From the NCBI GenBank assembly GCA_945482615.1, contig CALYRG010000013.1, forward strand, positions 1 through 33,521: a stretch of 33,521 nucleotides of DNA, written 5' to 3'. The DNA is from an uncultured Clostridia bacterium (GTDB lineage: Bacteria > Bacillota > Clostridia > Oscillospirales > Oscillospiraceae). Below, in pieces: positions 17,797 to 24,547 of the stretch (positions are counted from its first letter, which is position 1; each line of letters begins with the position of its first letter). Made by a program: the position numbers and the translations under genes. The notes beneath the pieces are model-generated. The model worked only from the letters and a program-made list of their open reading frames with translations. It made no database searches and had not been told where the DNA came from.

Positions 17797-17822
17797 TCCC
17801 GGCGAACAAACGTCCGCCGGGA
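17797..17822 (-). terminator. Possible terminator of the AGCS symporter gene
   Basis: An 8-bp stem (TCCCGGCG/CGCCGGGA) with a 10-base loop. On the minus strand it is followed by TTGCGCTTTTC, a broken T tract, about 100 bases after the symporter stop. Confidence 0.4.
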
Positions 17823-17923
17823 GCGTAATATTCGCTGTTATCATCCGGGTAAGATCCCCTTCATCGCATCTATTTTACAGCATGGTAGGAGGCGTATACG
17901 CCGAATAATTATTCCATCGCTTA

Positions 17924-19312
17924 TCAGGGACGCCGGACCTTCTCCCCGCCCCGGGCCAGCCTGACCACAGTGCCGGACAGCAGGAACAGGGCAATGAGGT
18001 TGGGAATGACCATCATGCCGTTAAAGGTATCGGAGATATCCCACAGCAGTCCCAGATCCATGGTGGCGCCCACAATGGCCACAAAGGAATAGACGATCAT
18101 AAAGGGGCGGTTGACCTTGGTTCCGAAGATCATCTCGATGCACCGGGTTCCGTACAGACCCCAGCCGATGATGGTGGAGAAAGCGAAGCAGCACATGGCC
18201 AGCGCCGTCACTGCCGAAACCCAGGGGCCGTAGGTGGTGGTAAAGCCGCTGATCGTCAGCTCCGCGCCGGCAGCCTGACCGTAGGTGATGGGTGTGCCGC
18301 TGACCAGGATAACAAAGGCCGTCAGAGAGCAAATCACAATGGTGTCCGCAAAGACCTCAAAAATGCCGAAGTAGCCCTGCTTCACCGGATCGTCAATGTC
18401 CGATGCTGCATGGGCAATGGAGCCGGTGCCCAGGCCCGCCTCGTTGGAGAAGATGCCCCGGGAGACGCCCTTCTTCATGCACAGGAACATGCTGCCCACC
18501 GCGCCGCCGGTGACGCCCATAGGGGTAAAGGCCCCCTGAACGATCTGGCTGAAGACCATGGGTACCTTATTAAGGTTCAGCACCAGCACGCCAAGGGCCA
18601 GCACCGTGTAGATCAGCGCCATGAAGGGTACCAGCCGCTCCGCCACCACGCCGATGCGCTTCAGACCCCCTACCAGCACCATGGCCACCAGCATGGCGAT
18701 GAGAATGCCGATGATGAGGTTCAGCGTGCCCAAAGACCCGGCACTGGCCGCGCCGAAGCTGATAAGGGCCGTGTCAATAGCGGTGACGATGGCGTTGACC
18801 TGGGTGGCGTTGCCGGTGCCAAACACCGTCAGCACACCCAGAACGGAGTAGGCAACCGCCAGGAAATACCATTTCTTTCCCAGTCCGTTTTTAATATAGT
18901 ACATAGGGCCGCCCACCCAGTCGCCGTGTTCGTTCTTTTCCCGGAAGTGCACTGCCAGTGTCACCTCGGCGAACTTGGTGCACATGCCGAGCAGGGCGCT
19001 GCACCACATCCAGAACACCGCGCCGGGGCCGCCGATGGCGATGGCCCCCGCCACGCCTGCAATGTTTCCGGTTCCCACGGTAGCCGCCAGTGCCGTACAT
19101 ACCGCCTGGAAGGGGGTTACTGCACCGTCTGCGGACGTTCCCCGGGAGAACATGCGTCCGAAGGTCTCCTTCATGGCCGTGGAGAATTTCCGGAACTGGA
19201 TGAAGCCGGTGCGGAAGCTCAGCCACAGGCCCACGCCCACGATACACACCATGGCCGGAACGCCCCAGACAAAATTATTGACCAAGCCGTTGATATACGC
19301 GATTGTTTCCAT
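17924..19312 (-). CDS. Alanine/glycine:cation symporter (AGCS family)
   Basis: The protein has 462 residues with about ten membrane segments. AGCS signatures are clear: 'FRTGFIQFRKFSTAMKETFG' near the N-terminus, 'TALAATVGTGNIAGVAGAIAIGGPGAVFWMW', 'EVTLAVHFREKNEHGDWVGGPMYYI' and 'FSNEAGLGTGSIAHAASD'. It imports alanine or glycine with Na+ across the cytoplasmic membrane. An AGAGAGGAAG site precedes the ATG. It follows the small 19372-19725 gene by 59 bases, probably in one transcript. Its place beside the peptide importer fits a general amino acid uptake role. Confidence 0.95.
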   Translation of the reverse strand: METIAYINGLVNNFVWGVPAMVCIVGVGLWLSFRTGFIQFRKFSTAMKETFGRMFSRGTSADGAVTPFQAVCTALAATVGTGNIAGVAGAIAIGGPGAVFWMWCSALLGMCTKFAEVTLAVHFREKNEHGDWVGGPMYYIKNGLGKKWYFLAVAYSVLGVLTVFGTGNATQVNAIVTAIDTALISFGAASAGSLGTLNLIIGILIAMLVAMVLVGGLKRIGVVAERLVPFMALIYTVLALGVLVLNLNKVPMVFSQIVQGAFTPMGVTGGAVGSMFLCMKKGVSRGIFSNEAGLGTGSIAHAASDIDDPVKQGYFGIFEVFADTIVICSLTAFVILVSGTPITYGQAAGAELTISGFTTTYGPWVSAVTALAMCCFAFSTIIGWGLYGTRCIEMIFGTKVNRPFMIVYSFVAIVGATMDLGLLWDISDTFNGMMVIPNLIALFLLSGTVVRLARGGEKVRRP

Positions 19313-19371
19313 TCATTTCTTCCTCTCTGTTCCCGCGATGGGGATGTTGTGCAATAGCCTCGCCCTTCTGT

Positions 19372-19725
19372 TTACAGCGTTTCCTCCCAGTCCAGCTGAT
19401 GGATGGGAACCCCCAGCGCCAGGCATCTGTCCATAACCTGTTTTTTCGCCTGGGCATCGCCTATGGGGTAGGTCAGCACGTGACCGCGCAGCACGATATA
19501 CTTGATGCCGTTCCGGGCAAAATCCACATACCAGGTGACGTTCCCGCCCTTCCCCAGCGCCCGGGAGAGCTGCTCCGGAAAGTCCGGCTCCCCGCTGGTA
19601 AAGGTGATGGCCGTCCAGTATTTGGGCCGGTTGTCCGTGGCCCAAAGCTCCACCTTCTGAACCTGCACCAGGTCAAGGAGTCTTTCGTCCTCCAGGCTCT
19701 CTTTGATCAGCAGTCCCTGAAACAT
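19372..19725 (-). CDS. Small conserved-looking protein of unknown function
   Basis: A 117-residue soluble protein that I do not recognise. It is a mix of alternating strands and helices ('VQKVELWATDNRPKYWTAITF', 'NVTWYVDFARNGIKYIVLRG', 'AQAKKQVMDRCLALG') without a signal peptide or membrane segment. I prefer ATG 19725 (MFQGLL), eight bases after GGAGG, over ATG 19731, which is only a base from it. It is directly upstream of the AGCS symporter in the same direction. Confidence 0.65.
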   Translation of the reverse strand: MFQGLLIKESLEDERLLDLVQVQKVELWATDNRPKYWTAITFTSGEPDFPEQLSRALGKGGNVTWYVDFARNGIKYIVLRGHVLTYPIGDAQAKKQVMDRCLALGVPIHQLDWEETL

Positions 19726-19828
19726 CGTCATTCCCTCCCAGACTTGTTGTGATTCCGCTTTTCTTTCATTTTACGTCCGTCATTCCCTCCTGTCAACTGC
19801 CCGATGTATACTTTTCTTCCAAAAACCA

Positions 19829-19857
19829 TGGACATTTGCTTTTTCTTATGCTACACT
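19829..19857 (+). promoter_or_regulatory. Promoter of the membrane kinase gene
   Basis: TGGACA (19829-19834) and TACACT (19852-19857) are separated by 17 bases, five and four matches to consensus respectively. The start of transcription would be near 19864, with an AGAGAGG site before ATG 19910. Confidence 0.5.
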
Positions 19858-19909
19858 TATTTCATAGTGCGACCCATAACGGACTACACAGAGAGGTAGG
19901 TTATTATCT

Positions 19910-22495
19910 ATGAAGTATGAGCACTGCTTTGGCTGCATGGAACCTGTAACGGAGGTTCCATGCCCCCACTGCGGCTATGACCCACGAACCCCTGACCCGG
20001 ACTTTGCTCTGCGCCGGGGCACCATCCTCAACGGCAAATATCTGGTGGGCAGAGTCCTTGGCCAGGGCGGCTTCGGCATTACCTATATCGGCATGGATCT
20101 CGTCCTGGAGCGGAAGGTAGCCATCAAGGAATATTTCCCCACCGGCAAGGTCAGCCGCAACGGCTCCACCACTGCCCTGACCTGGTATGCCACCGCCCTT
20201 GCTGCCGACGCCCAGGGCGCCGGCATGGAGAGCTTCCTCAAGGAAGCCCGGAAAATGACCAAAGTCAGCAGTATTCCGGGCGTTGTCCAGGTTCTGGACC
20301 TGTTCCAGTCCAACAACACGGCCTACATCATCATGGACTACATTGAAGGCGAGACCCTGAAAAGCCGGCTGAAAAAGACCGGCCCCCTTTCCTGGGAGGA
20401 TGCCAAAAAGATCTTCCTGCCCGCCATCGAGACCATGGCTCAGGTGCACCAGGCGGGCCTCATTCACCGGGATCTCAGCCCGGACAATCTGATGCTCCAG
20501 TCTGACGGCAGTGTTAAGATCCTGGATCTGGGCGCTTCCAAGGATACGAAGTCCAATTCCGGCGTGTCCTCCATGCAGGTGGCCAAGGGCGGCTTCTCCC
20601 CTCTGGAGCAGTACACCCAGCGGGGCGCCTCCGCCCCTGCCACCGACGTATATGCCATGGCCGCCACCATCTACTACAGCCTGACCGGTATTCTTCCCCC
20701 CTCCGCCATCGACCGGATGGACAAGGACACCCTGGACTGGACGCTGCCCCGGCTGCAGGTGTTGCCCAAGGGAGCGATTGCCACCCTGCAAAAGGCCATG
20801 GCTCTGCGCTCCGAGGATCGGGTTCAGACCATGCAGGAGCTTGCAGACGGCCTGACCCGAAACGGAAAGATTCCCATGCCCCCCAAGCCCCCAAAGCCTC
20901 CCAAGCCCATCTCCAAAAAGTGGATCATCGCCGGGGCGGCTGCCGCGGTGGCCCTTGTCTGCGTCGTCGTGGCCATCAGCGCCGGCAGCAGGAAACCGGC
21001 AAAATCGAATAACACGCTGTCCGGGACTTCCTCTCCCGCCGGCACTCTGACGCGGCCCTCCAATCCCGGGAAGCCCATTGATTTTTCCAACGCCATTCCC
21101 TCCGATGCCTATGCCCTCCTTGCCAAGGGGACGGAGGATGTGTACGACTATCAGAACGGCTACCGGATGGAGCTCTACTTCAACAGTCAGGATCAGGAGG
21201 TCTGCCGCGCCCTGGTGAGTCCCAAGGGAGAGCGGGAGCTGCTTCTGGTGGCCACCTACGACGACGCAGGCAACATGATCGAGGAGCGGGGCTATGAGGG
21301 CACCCAGCTCATGATGATCAAGTTCTGGACCTACAACGCAGACGGAAAGGTTCTGTCATTTAAGCTCTACACCGACGGCGGCACCCTCCAGTATCAGACC
21401 GAAACCACCTACGACAGCAAGGGTCGGGAGTCCGACTGGAGCAAATGGGACGGAAGCGGCGATCTCCTCGGCTCCAGTACAACCTCCTATGACGCCTCCG
21501 GAGAAGGAACGCAAACCGGTTCCTATGGCAACGGAGAAACCTTCCGCCGCCGGTATGATGCCGACGGAAACTGCCTGGAGTATCTCTATTCAGACCCCAA
21601 TGGGAAGCAGCAGTACCGGGGCGTTAACGAGTATGATGCCAGCGGCAGGGAAATCGCCTGGCTCTATTACGACCGCAATGATAAGCTCTCCTCCCGGGAG
21701 GAGTACACCTATACCGGTGACCGGAAGACAGGAAAAACCTCTTACTCCTACTACAACGGCAAGGAGAGCATCACAAACTACACCATGCTCTACGGCCCCC
21801 ATGACACAGCCGTGGGTGAAAAGGAGATTGACGGAACCAGCGAAAGCTACAGTGAGTATTTCCATACAATCAATGGCAGTTCCCTGCGTTCCTTCTATTT
21901 TCACACCGGCGATTGGTATTCCGACCAGCTCAGCTACTACAACTGGGATGGGAATTACCTCGGCTATGGCTCCTTCTATGAAAGCGGCGCCCTCGAATGC
22001 TACAGCGTACACGAACACGATGTGTACGGCAACAGCACCAGCAGCACAGCGACATACTACAAAGAGGACGGAAGCCTCGATTACACCTCCGAGTCCTATT
22101 ACGATTCCCTGGGCAATTACACCGGAAATGACAGCTTCTATCCGGACGGAACGCTGGAGAGCACCTCCCGATATACCTTCGACGACGCCGGAAATAAAAC
22201 CGGCTACGAATCCAAGAGCTACACGGAAACAGGCTCCCTTTCCTACGAATCCATGGATCGCTACGATCCCGACACCGGCAACACAATATCCGGCGAGTTC
22301 TTCCTCTACAACGATGACGGCTCCCTTTCCTCCAAATCGGTGTATCATTACGACAGCGAGGGCAACAAGACCGGCCGCACCTGGACCTACTACCGCTATG
22401 ACGGCAGCTACTCGGTCACCGAATATGACAGCGACGACAATGATATCTCCGAAAAGACCTACGACGCCCAGGGTAAGCTCATCAGTTCCAAGTGA
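19910..22495 (+). CDS. Membrane Ser/Thr protein kinase with zinc ribbon and YD-like repeat ectodomain
   Basis: The protein has 861 residues. Residues 6-21 hold a Cys4 zinc-ribbon pattern (C6, C9, C18, C21). A Hanks-type kinase domain spans about 40-315: glycine loop 'LGQGGFGITYIG' (50-61), lysine K73 in 'VAIKEYFP', E112 in helix C, catalytic loop 'HRDLSPDNLML' (H186, D188, N193), metal-binding D206 in 'ILDLGASK' and 'SPLEQY' in place of APE. A Pro/Lys linker leads to one membrane segment (about 338-358), so the C-terminal half is outside the cell. From about 430 to the end, short units of the form Y-D-x-x-G-N/K/R recur roughly 20 times ('YDDAGN', 'YNADGK', 'YDSKGR', 'YDADGN', 'YDSLGN', 'YDSEGN'), like the YD repeats of RHS/WapA proteins. 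It is probably a receptor kinase sensing the surface or a polymer; the ligand and targets are unknown. It is monocistronic and ends in a strong terminator. Confidence 0.9.
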   Translation: MKYEHCFGCMEPVTEVPCPHCGYDPRTPDPDFALRRGTILNGKYLVGRVLGQGGFGITYIGMDLVLERKVAIKEYFPTGKVSRNGSTTALTWYATALAADAQGAGMESFLKEARKMTKVSSIPGVVQVLDLFQSNNTAYIIMDYIEGETLKSRLKKTGPLSWEDAKKIFLPAIETMAQVHQAGLIHRDLSPDNLMLQSDGSVKILDLGASKDTKSNSGVSSMQVAKGGFSPLEQYTQRGASAPATDVYAMAATIYYSLTGILPPSAIDRMDKDTLDWTLPRLQVLPKGAIATLQKAMALRSEDRVQTMQELADGLTRNGKIPMPPKPPKPPKPISKKWIIAGAAAAVALVCVVVAISAGSRKPAKSNNTLSGTSSPAGTLTRPSNPGKPIDFSNAIPSDAYALLAKGTEDVYDYQNGYRMELYFNSQDQEVCRALVSPKGERELLLVATYDDAGNMIEERGYEGTQLMMIKFWTYNADGKVLSFKLYTDGGTLQYQTETTYDSKGRESDWSKWDGSGDLLGSSTTSYDASGEGTQTGSYGNGETFRRRYDADGNCLEYLYSDPNGKQQYRGVNEYDASGREIAWLYYDRNDKLSSREEYTYTGDRKTGKTSYSYYNGKESITNYTMLYGPHDTAVGEKEIDGTSESYSEYFHTINGSSLRSFYFHTGDWYSDQLSYYNWDGNYLGYGSFYESGALECYSVHEHDVYGNSTSSTATYYKEDGSLDYTSESYYDSLGNYTGNDSFYPDGTLESTSRYTFDDAGNKTGYESKSYTETGSLSYESMDRYDPDTGNTISGEFFLYNDDGSLSSKSVYHYDSEGNKTGRTWTYYRYDGSYSVTEYDSDDNDISEKTYDAQGKLISSK

Positions 22496-22520
22496 TTATT
22501 TATTCCCCCGACAATCCGGG

Positions 22521-22546
22521 CGCCCCGAAGCATTCGCTTCGGGGCG
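22521..22546 (+). terminator. Intrinsic terminator of the kinase gene
   Basis: Perfect 11-bp arms (CGCCCCGAAGC and GCTTCGGGGCG) with an ATTC loop, followed by TTCCTTATTCTT on the plus strand. It also lies just past the end of the convergent pseudogene. Confidence 0.85.
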
Positions 22547-22550
22547 TTCC

Positions 22551-22800
22551 TTATTCTTCCACTGCTTCTCTATGAATACAGATTCTACCCTCATCCGGGC
22601 ATTTTGTGTCAAATTCCTTCGCTGCTCGTTCCGTAATCCAGCAGAGCACTGTTTTGCAAGGCGTAGACCATGGGATAGATACTGTCCCACAGCTCATGGC
22701 ACAGCGGCGGGCACAGATCCTCCACGATAAATTCCTGTCCCTTCTCGAAATAGCCGCCTGTGCATCGACTCTCCAATATGGTCAGCCTGACTTTCGGCTT
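22551..22800 (-). pseudogene. TIGR04076-type small protein, start codon lost and frameshifted
   Basis: On the minus strand a GGAGG site (about 22811-22807) is followed six bases later by AAG CCG AAA at 22800 where ATG would be expected. The frame then reads PKVRLTILESRCTGGYF, 'KGQEFIVEDLCPPLCHELWD' and 'YPMVYALQNSALLDYG', the pattern I associate with the TIGR04076 family. It ends early at TGA within 'GAATTTGAC'. The +1 frame continues the family ending as 'EFDTKCPDEGRICIHREAVE' to TAA at 22553-22551. One extra A in GGAACG would explain the shift. No upstream in-frame ATG, GTG or TTG exists before a TGA. The family name comes from memory; its function is unknown. Confidence 0.65.
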
Positions 22801-22860
22801 CCTGCACCTCCGATTCTCAGCTCAGCATTGTATATATAAACACTGCGAAATATCCTTCGT

Positions 22861-22941
22861 GCGCCGCAGCGCATTTTGCATGGCGTCAGCCATATTTCAC
22901 TTGTAAAACAAATTTCACAAATCCCAAAGGGATTTATTTCG
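22861..22941. repeat. Tandem array of small hairpins separated by ATTTCAC-like spacers
   Basis: Four consecutive short palindromes are separated by near-identical 7-base spacers. They are GCGC/GCGC (22861-22872), ATGGC/GCCAT (22880-22893), TTGT/ACAA (22901-22911) and AAATCCC/GGGATTT (22919-22935). The spacers are ATTTTGC (22873-22879), ATTTCAC (22894-22900), ATTTCAC (22912-22918) and ATTTCG (22936-22941). Stem sequences differ but spacing and spacers are kept. There is no reading frame. It looks like a structured intergenic repeat; similar runs seem familiar from gut Clostridia genomes, but this recollection is unverified. Confidence 0.65.
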
Positions 22942-22944
22942 TTG

Positions 22945-22972
22945 AAAAAAGCACGCCGAAGCGTGCTTTTTT
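22945..22972. terminator. Symmetric intrinsic terminator
   Basis: AAAAAAGCACGC, a CGAA loop and GCGTGCTTTTTT form a perfect 12-bp stem with T tracts readable on both strands. On the minus strand it directly follows the partial tRNA copy at 22976-22996, like the terminator of a tRNA gene. Confidence 0.85.
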
Positions 22973-22975
22973 TCC

Positions 22976-22996
22976 TGGTCGGAGTGTCGGGATTCG
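22976..22996 (-). repeat. Partial copy of the 3' end of tRNA-Pro, including CCA
   Basis: These 21 bases are identical to 23149-23169, the last part of the T arm, acceptor strand, discriminator and CCA of the intact tRNA-Pro. Identity stops exactly at both ends. The rest of a tRNA is absent and is replaced by the hairpin cassette at 22997-23089. It is either the remnant of a second tRNA-Pro gene or an old attachment-site copy left by an integrated element. Confidence 0.8.
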
Positions 22997-23089
22997 TTGC
23001 ATTCTGATTCCTTTGGGAATCAGAATCAGAGTGTTGCCGCCGTCAAGCCGTCGGCAAGCAACTGTCCACTGGACAGTTGCATTTAATTG
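22997..23089. repeat. Three-hairpin cassette inside the tRNA remnant
   Basis: Three back-to-back inverted repeats: ATTCTGATTCC with its complement (23001-23026), TTGCCG-type arms (23034-23057, one mismatch inside), and GCAACTGTCCA with its complement (23058-23080). The cassette is flanked by TTCG on both sides (22993-22996 and 23090-23093), which could be a 4-base target duplication. No coding capacity. Probably a small non-autonomous repeat element. Confidence 0.55.
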
Positions 23090-23115
23090 TTCGAATCCCT
23101 TCCTTCAAAAGAAAT

Positions 23116-23145
23116 AATCGGAATCCGCGAAAGCGGATTCCGATT
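23116..23145 (-). terminator. Terminator of tRNA-Pro
   Basis: Perfect 13-bp arms (AATCGGAATCCGC and complement) with a 4-base loop, beginning four bases after the encoded CCA on the minus strand and followed by ATTTCTTTTG. Confidence 0.8.
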
Positions 23146-23148
23146 ACT

Positions 23149-23225
23149 TGGTCGGAGTGTCGGGATTCGAACCCGAGGTCTCTTGGACCCGAACCAAGCG
23201 CGATACCAAGCTTCGCCACACCCCG
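23149..23225 (-). tRNA. tRNA-Pro (anticodon CGG) with encoded CCA
   Basis: The minus strand folds as a full cloverleaf: acceptor CGGGGTG/CACTCCG (one G-U), D stem GCGA/TCGC, anticodon stem CTTGG/CCAAG around loop TTCGGGT giving anticodon CGG with G37, a 5-base variable loop, and T arm TCGGG-TTCGAAT-CCCGA. The mature body is 74 bases (23152-23225) and the CCA end is encoded at 23151-23149. It reads CCG proline codons. It has its own consensus promoter and terminator. The last 21 bases are duplicated at 22976-22996. Confidence 0.95.
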
Positions 23226-23236
23226 AAAGCCTATTT

Positions 23237-23265
23237 ATTATAATGGAGATTGGGCTGCATGTCAA
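23237..23265 (-). promoter_or_regulatory. Consensus promoter of tRNA-Pro
   Basis: On the minus strand TTGACA (23265-23260) and TATAAT (23242-23237) match consensus exactly with 17-base spacing. Transcription would begin about five bases before the mature tRNA. Confidence 0.9.
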
Positions 23266-23322
23266 CCTCCAAAATGGATTTTCAGGCTTTTTCTATGGCA
23301 AGCAGCGCGTTTTCCTGTTGCG

Positions 23323-24492
23323 TTAGTTGATCAGCGTCAGCTCCGACCCGGTAGACATAACCTTTCCATTTGCTGTCCAGGCGGCAGAAACGTCCTCCAT
23401 CCCCCGCAGCAGCTCCTCGTCGATCTGCCGGTCCGTGAATACGGGCAGAGTCATAAGTGCCAGCTCAGCGCAGCCTCTGTCCGTACTCACCGCAGCCATG
23501 TGCTCCGCCGCGGCCCGGGTGGTGCCGGTTTGTTCATCAATAAACGGTGTCCGCACCGCTCCGCTCTGGGTCACATAATAGTGAAGCTGATCCAGCTGCG
23601 TCATGGGGAAGGCCCGGAACTGAACCATCGCTTTGGGCCCGGTATAGGAAAGCGTTCCCGCTGTGGTCACTTTTCCGCCGGAAAGGCCGTACAGCTCCGC
23701 CTGGAAGCTGCCCTCCCCCAACACCCGGGCAAAGCCCTCAAAGCTTGTGAGGATTCCCTCCCGGAACCCCGCCGCCTCCAGCTGCCGGGCAATATAGTCT
23801 ACCGCGAAGGCATTGCGCAGCCAGAAGAAATCCAGAAAAACCTCCACGCCGTTTTCCCGGGCAAAGGCGCGGTATTCCGGGCTCACGATGAGTCTGACCT
23901 GATAGTCCCCCAGCAGCTCCAGCTGAACGGATCGGGGATCGGCAGCAAAGGCACAGGCCTGCTCCACAAATTCCCGGATCTGAGCGGATACCGCTGGGTC
24001 AAAATCCTGAGCCTCGGCGTCGGTTTCACAGCTGTACAGTCCCCGGTACTGCTCGTACACCGGGGCATAGTAGAGGTAACGGCTGTTCTGTCCCTCCAGC
24101 AGGGTCAGGGCTTCATACAGGGCAGGCGCAACGGCCACCGGCTCCCCCGGGTGTGCATTCAGGCGGCCCAGGGTTCCGGCTTCTTCGGTCTGCGTATCAA
24201 AGAGGCGGCTTGCCTCCTCCATGGCCTGGGTATACAGGCCGGTGAGGGTCTTCTCCTGCCCGGAGGTCAGGTAGTATTCCAGGGTCATCTCCCCGGCCAT
24301 AGGCAGCTGGGCAGCGGCCTTGATCTGCTGCCAGCCAGGCGCCGGTGTGAGGGTAGCGTGAATGGCCTGACCGAAAAATCCGGCAGCCATTCCCACCAGC
24401 ACCACCACCAGAATGACGCGCAGCCACAGGTGCTTTCCGGAAAGCTCGATGCGAGTCCGGGGCCCCATGCCATAATCCATGTCTCGTTTCAT
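23323..24492 (-). CDS. Membrane-anchored ApbE-like protein, probably catalytically degenerate
   Basis: The protein has 389 residues with a basic N-terminus, one membrane segment at about 22-44 ('LWLRVILVVVLVGMAAGFF') and the rest outside. The order of faint motifs matches ApbE (FAD:protein FMN transferase): 'GTLGRLNAHPGEPVAVAPAL' resembles the 'S-x-L-x-x-L-N' region, and 'NAFAVDYIARQLEAAGF' with 'GILTSFEGFARV' resembles the 'KGYAVD...G' region. The Lys-Gly preceding AVD is replaced by 'RNAF', and no 'H-x-x-DP-x-TG' motif follows. FMN transfer activity therefore seems unlikely and the assignment rests on weak similarity. It is the last gene in line after the Ami-type ABC operon, behind a hairpin, so it may serve that transporter. 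An AGGAAG site precedes ATG 24492. Confidence 0.6.
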   Translation of the reverse strand: MKRDMDYGMGPRTRIELSGKHLWLRVILVVVLVGMAAGFFGQAIHATLTPAPGWQQIKAAAQLPMAGEMTLEYYLTSGQEKTLTGLYTQAMEEASRLFDTQTEEAGTLGRLNAHPGEPVAVAPALYEALTLLEGQNSRYLYYAPVYEQYRGLYSCETDAEAQDFDPAVSAQIREFVEQACAFAADPRSVQLELLGDYQVRLIVSPEYRAFARENGVEVFLDFFWLRNAFAVDYIARQLEAAGFREGILTSFEGFARVLGEGSFQAELYGLSGGKVTTAGTLSYTGPKAMVQFRAFPMTQLDQLHYYVTQSGAVRTPFIDEQTGTTRAAAEHMAAVSTDRGCAELALMTLPVFTDRQIDEELLRGMEDVSAAWTANGKVMSTGSELTLIN

Positions 24493-24514
24493 TGTGATCT
24501 TCCTTTATTGATAA

Positions 24515-24541
24515 ACGGGAGCAGCCGCTGGCCGCTCCCGT
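24515..24541 (-). terminator. Hairpin after the second OppF-type gene
   Basis: Arms ACGGGAGC/GCTCCCGT (8 bp) around an 11-base loop, followed on the minus strand by TTTATC. Probably a partial terminator between the ABC operon and the ApbE-like gene. Confidence 0.55.
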
Positions 24542-24547
24542 ATGTCC

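Larger units (their letters stand above)
17566..17923. other. Intergenic region upstream of oppB
   Basis: No gene is supported in these 358 bases. They contain the opp promoter (17660-17687) and a GC-rich hairpin near 17797-17822 that may end the symporter transcript. Confidence 0.5.

Noticed and set aside
21590..22348. Repeat-bearing open frame opposite the kinase ectodomain
   Set aside because: Its Gly/Val/Ile repetition simply mirrors the YD-like repeats on the coding strand.
22606..22839. Short plus-strand frame between the kinase and the hairpin array
   Set aside because: It lies opposite the TIGR04076-like pseudogene, whose conserved reading explains the sequence better.
22861..23110. 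Possible CRISPR array
   Set aside because: The constant parts are only six to seven bases and the variable parts are palindromes, so there are no repeats or spacers of CRISPR size and no cas gene.
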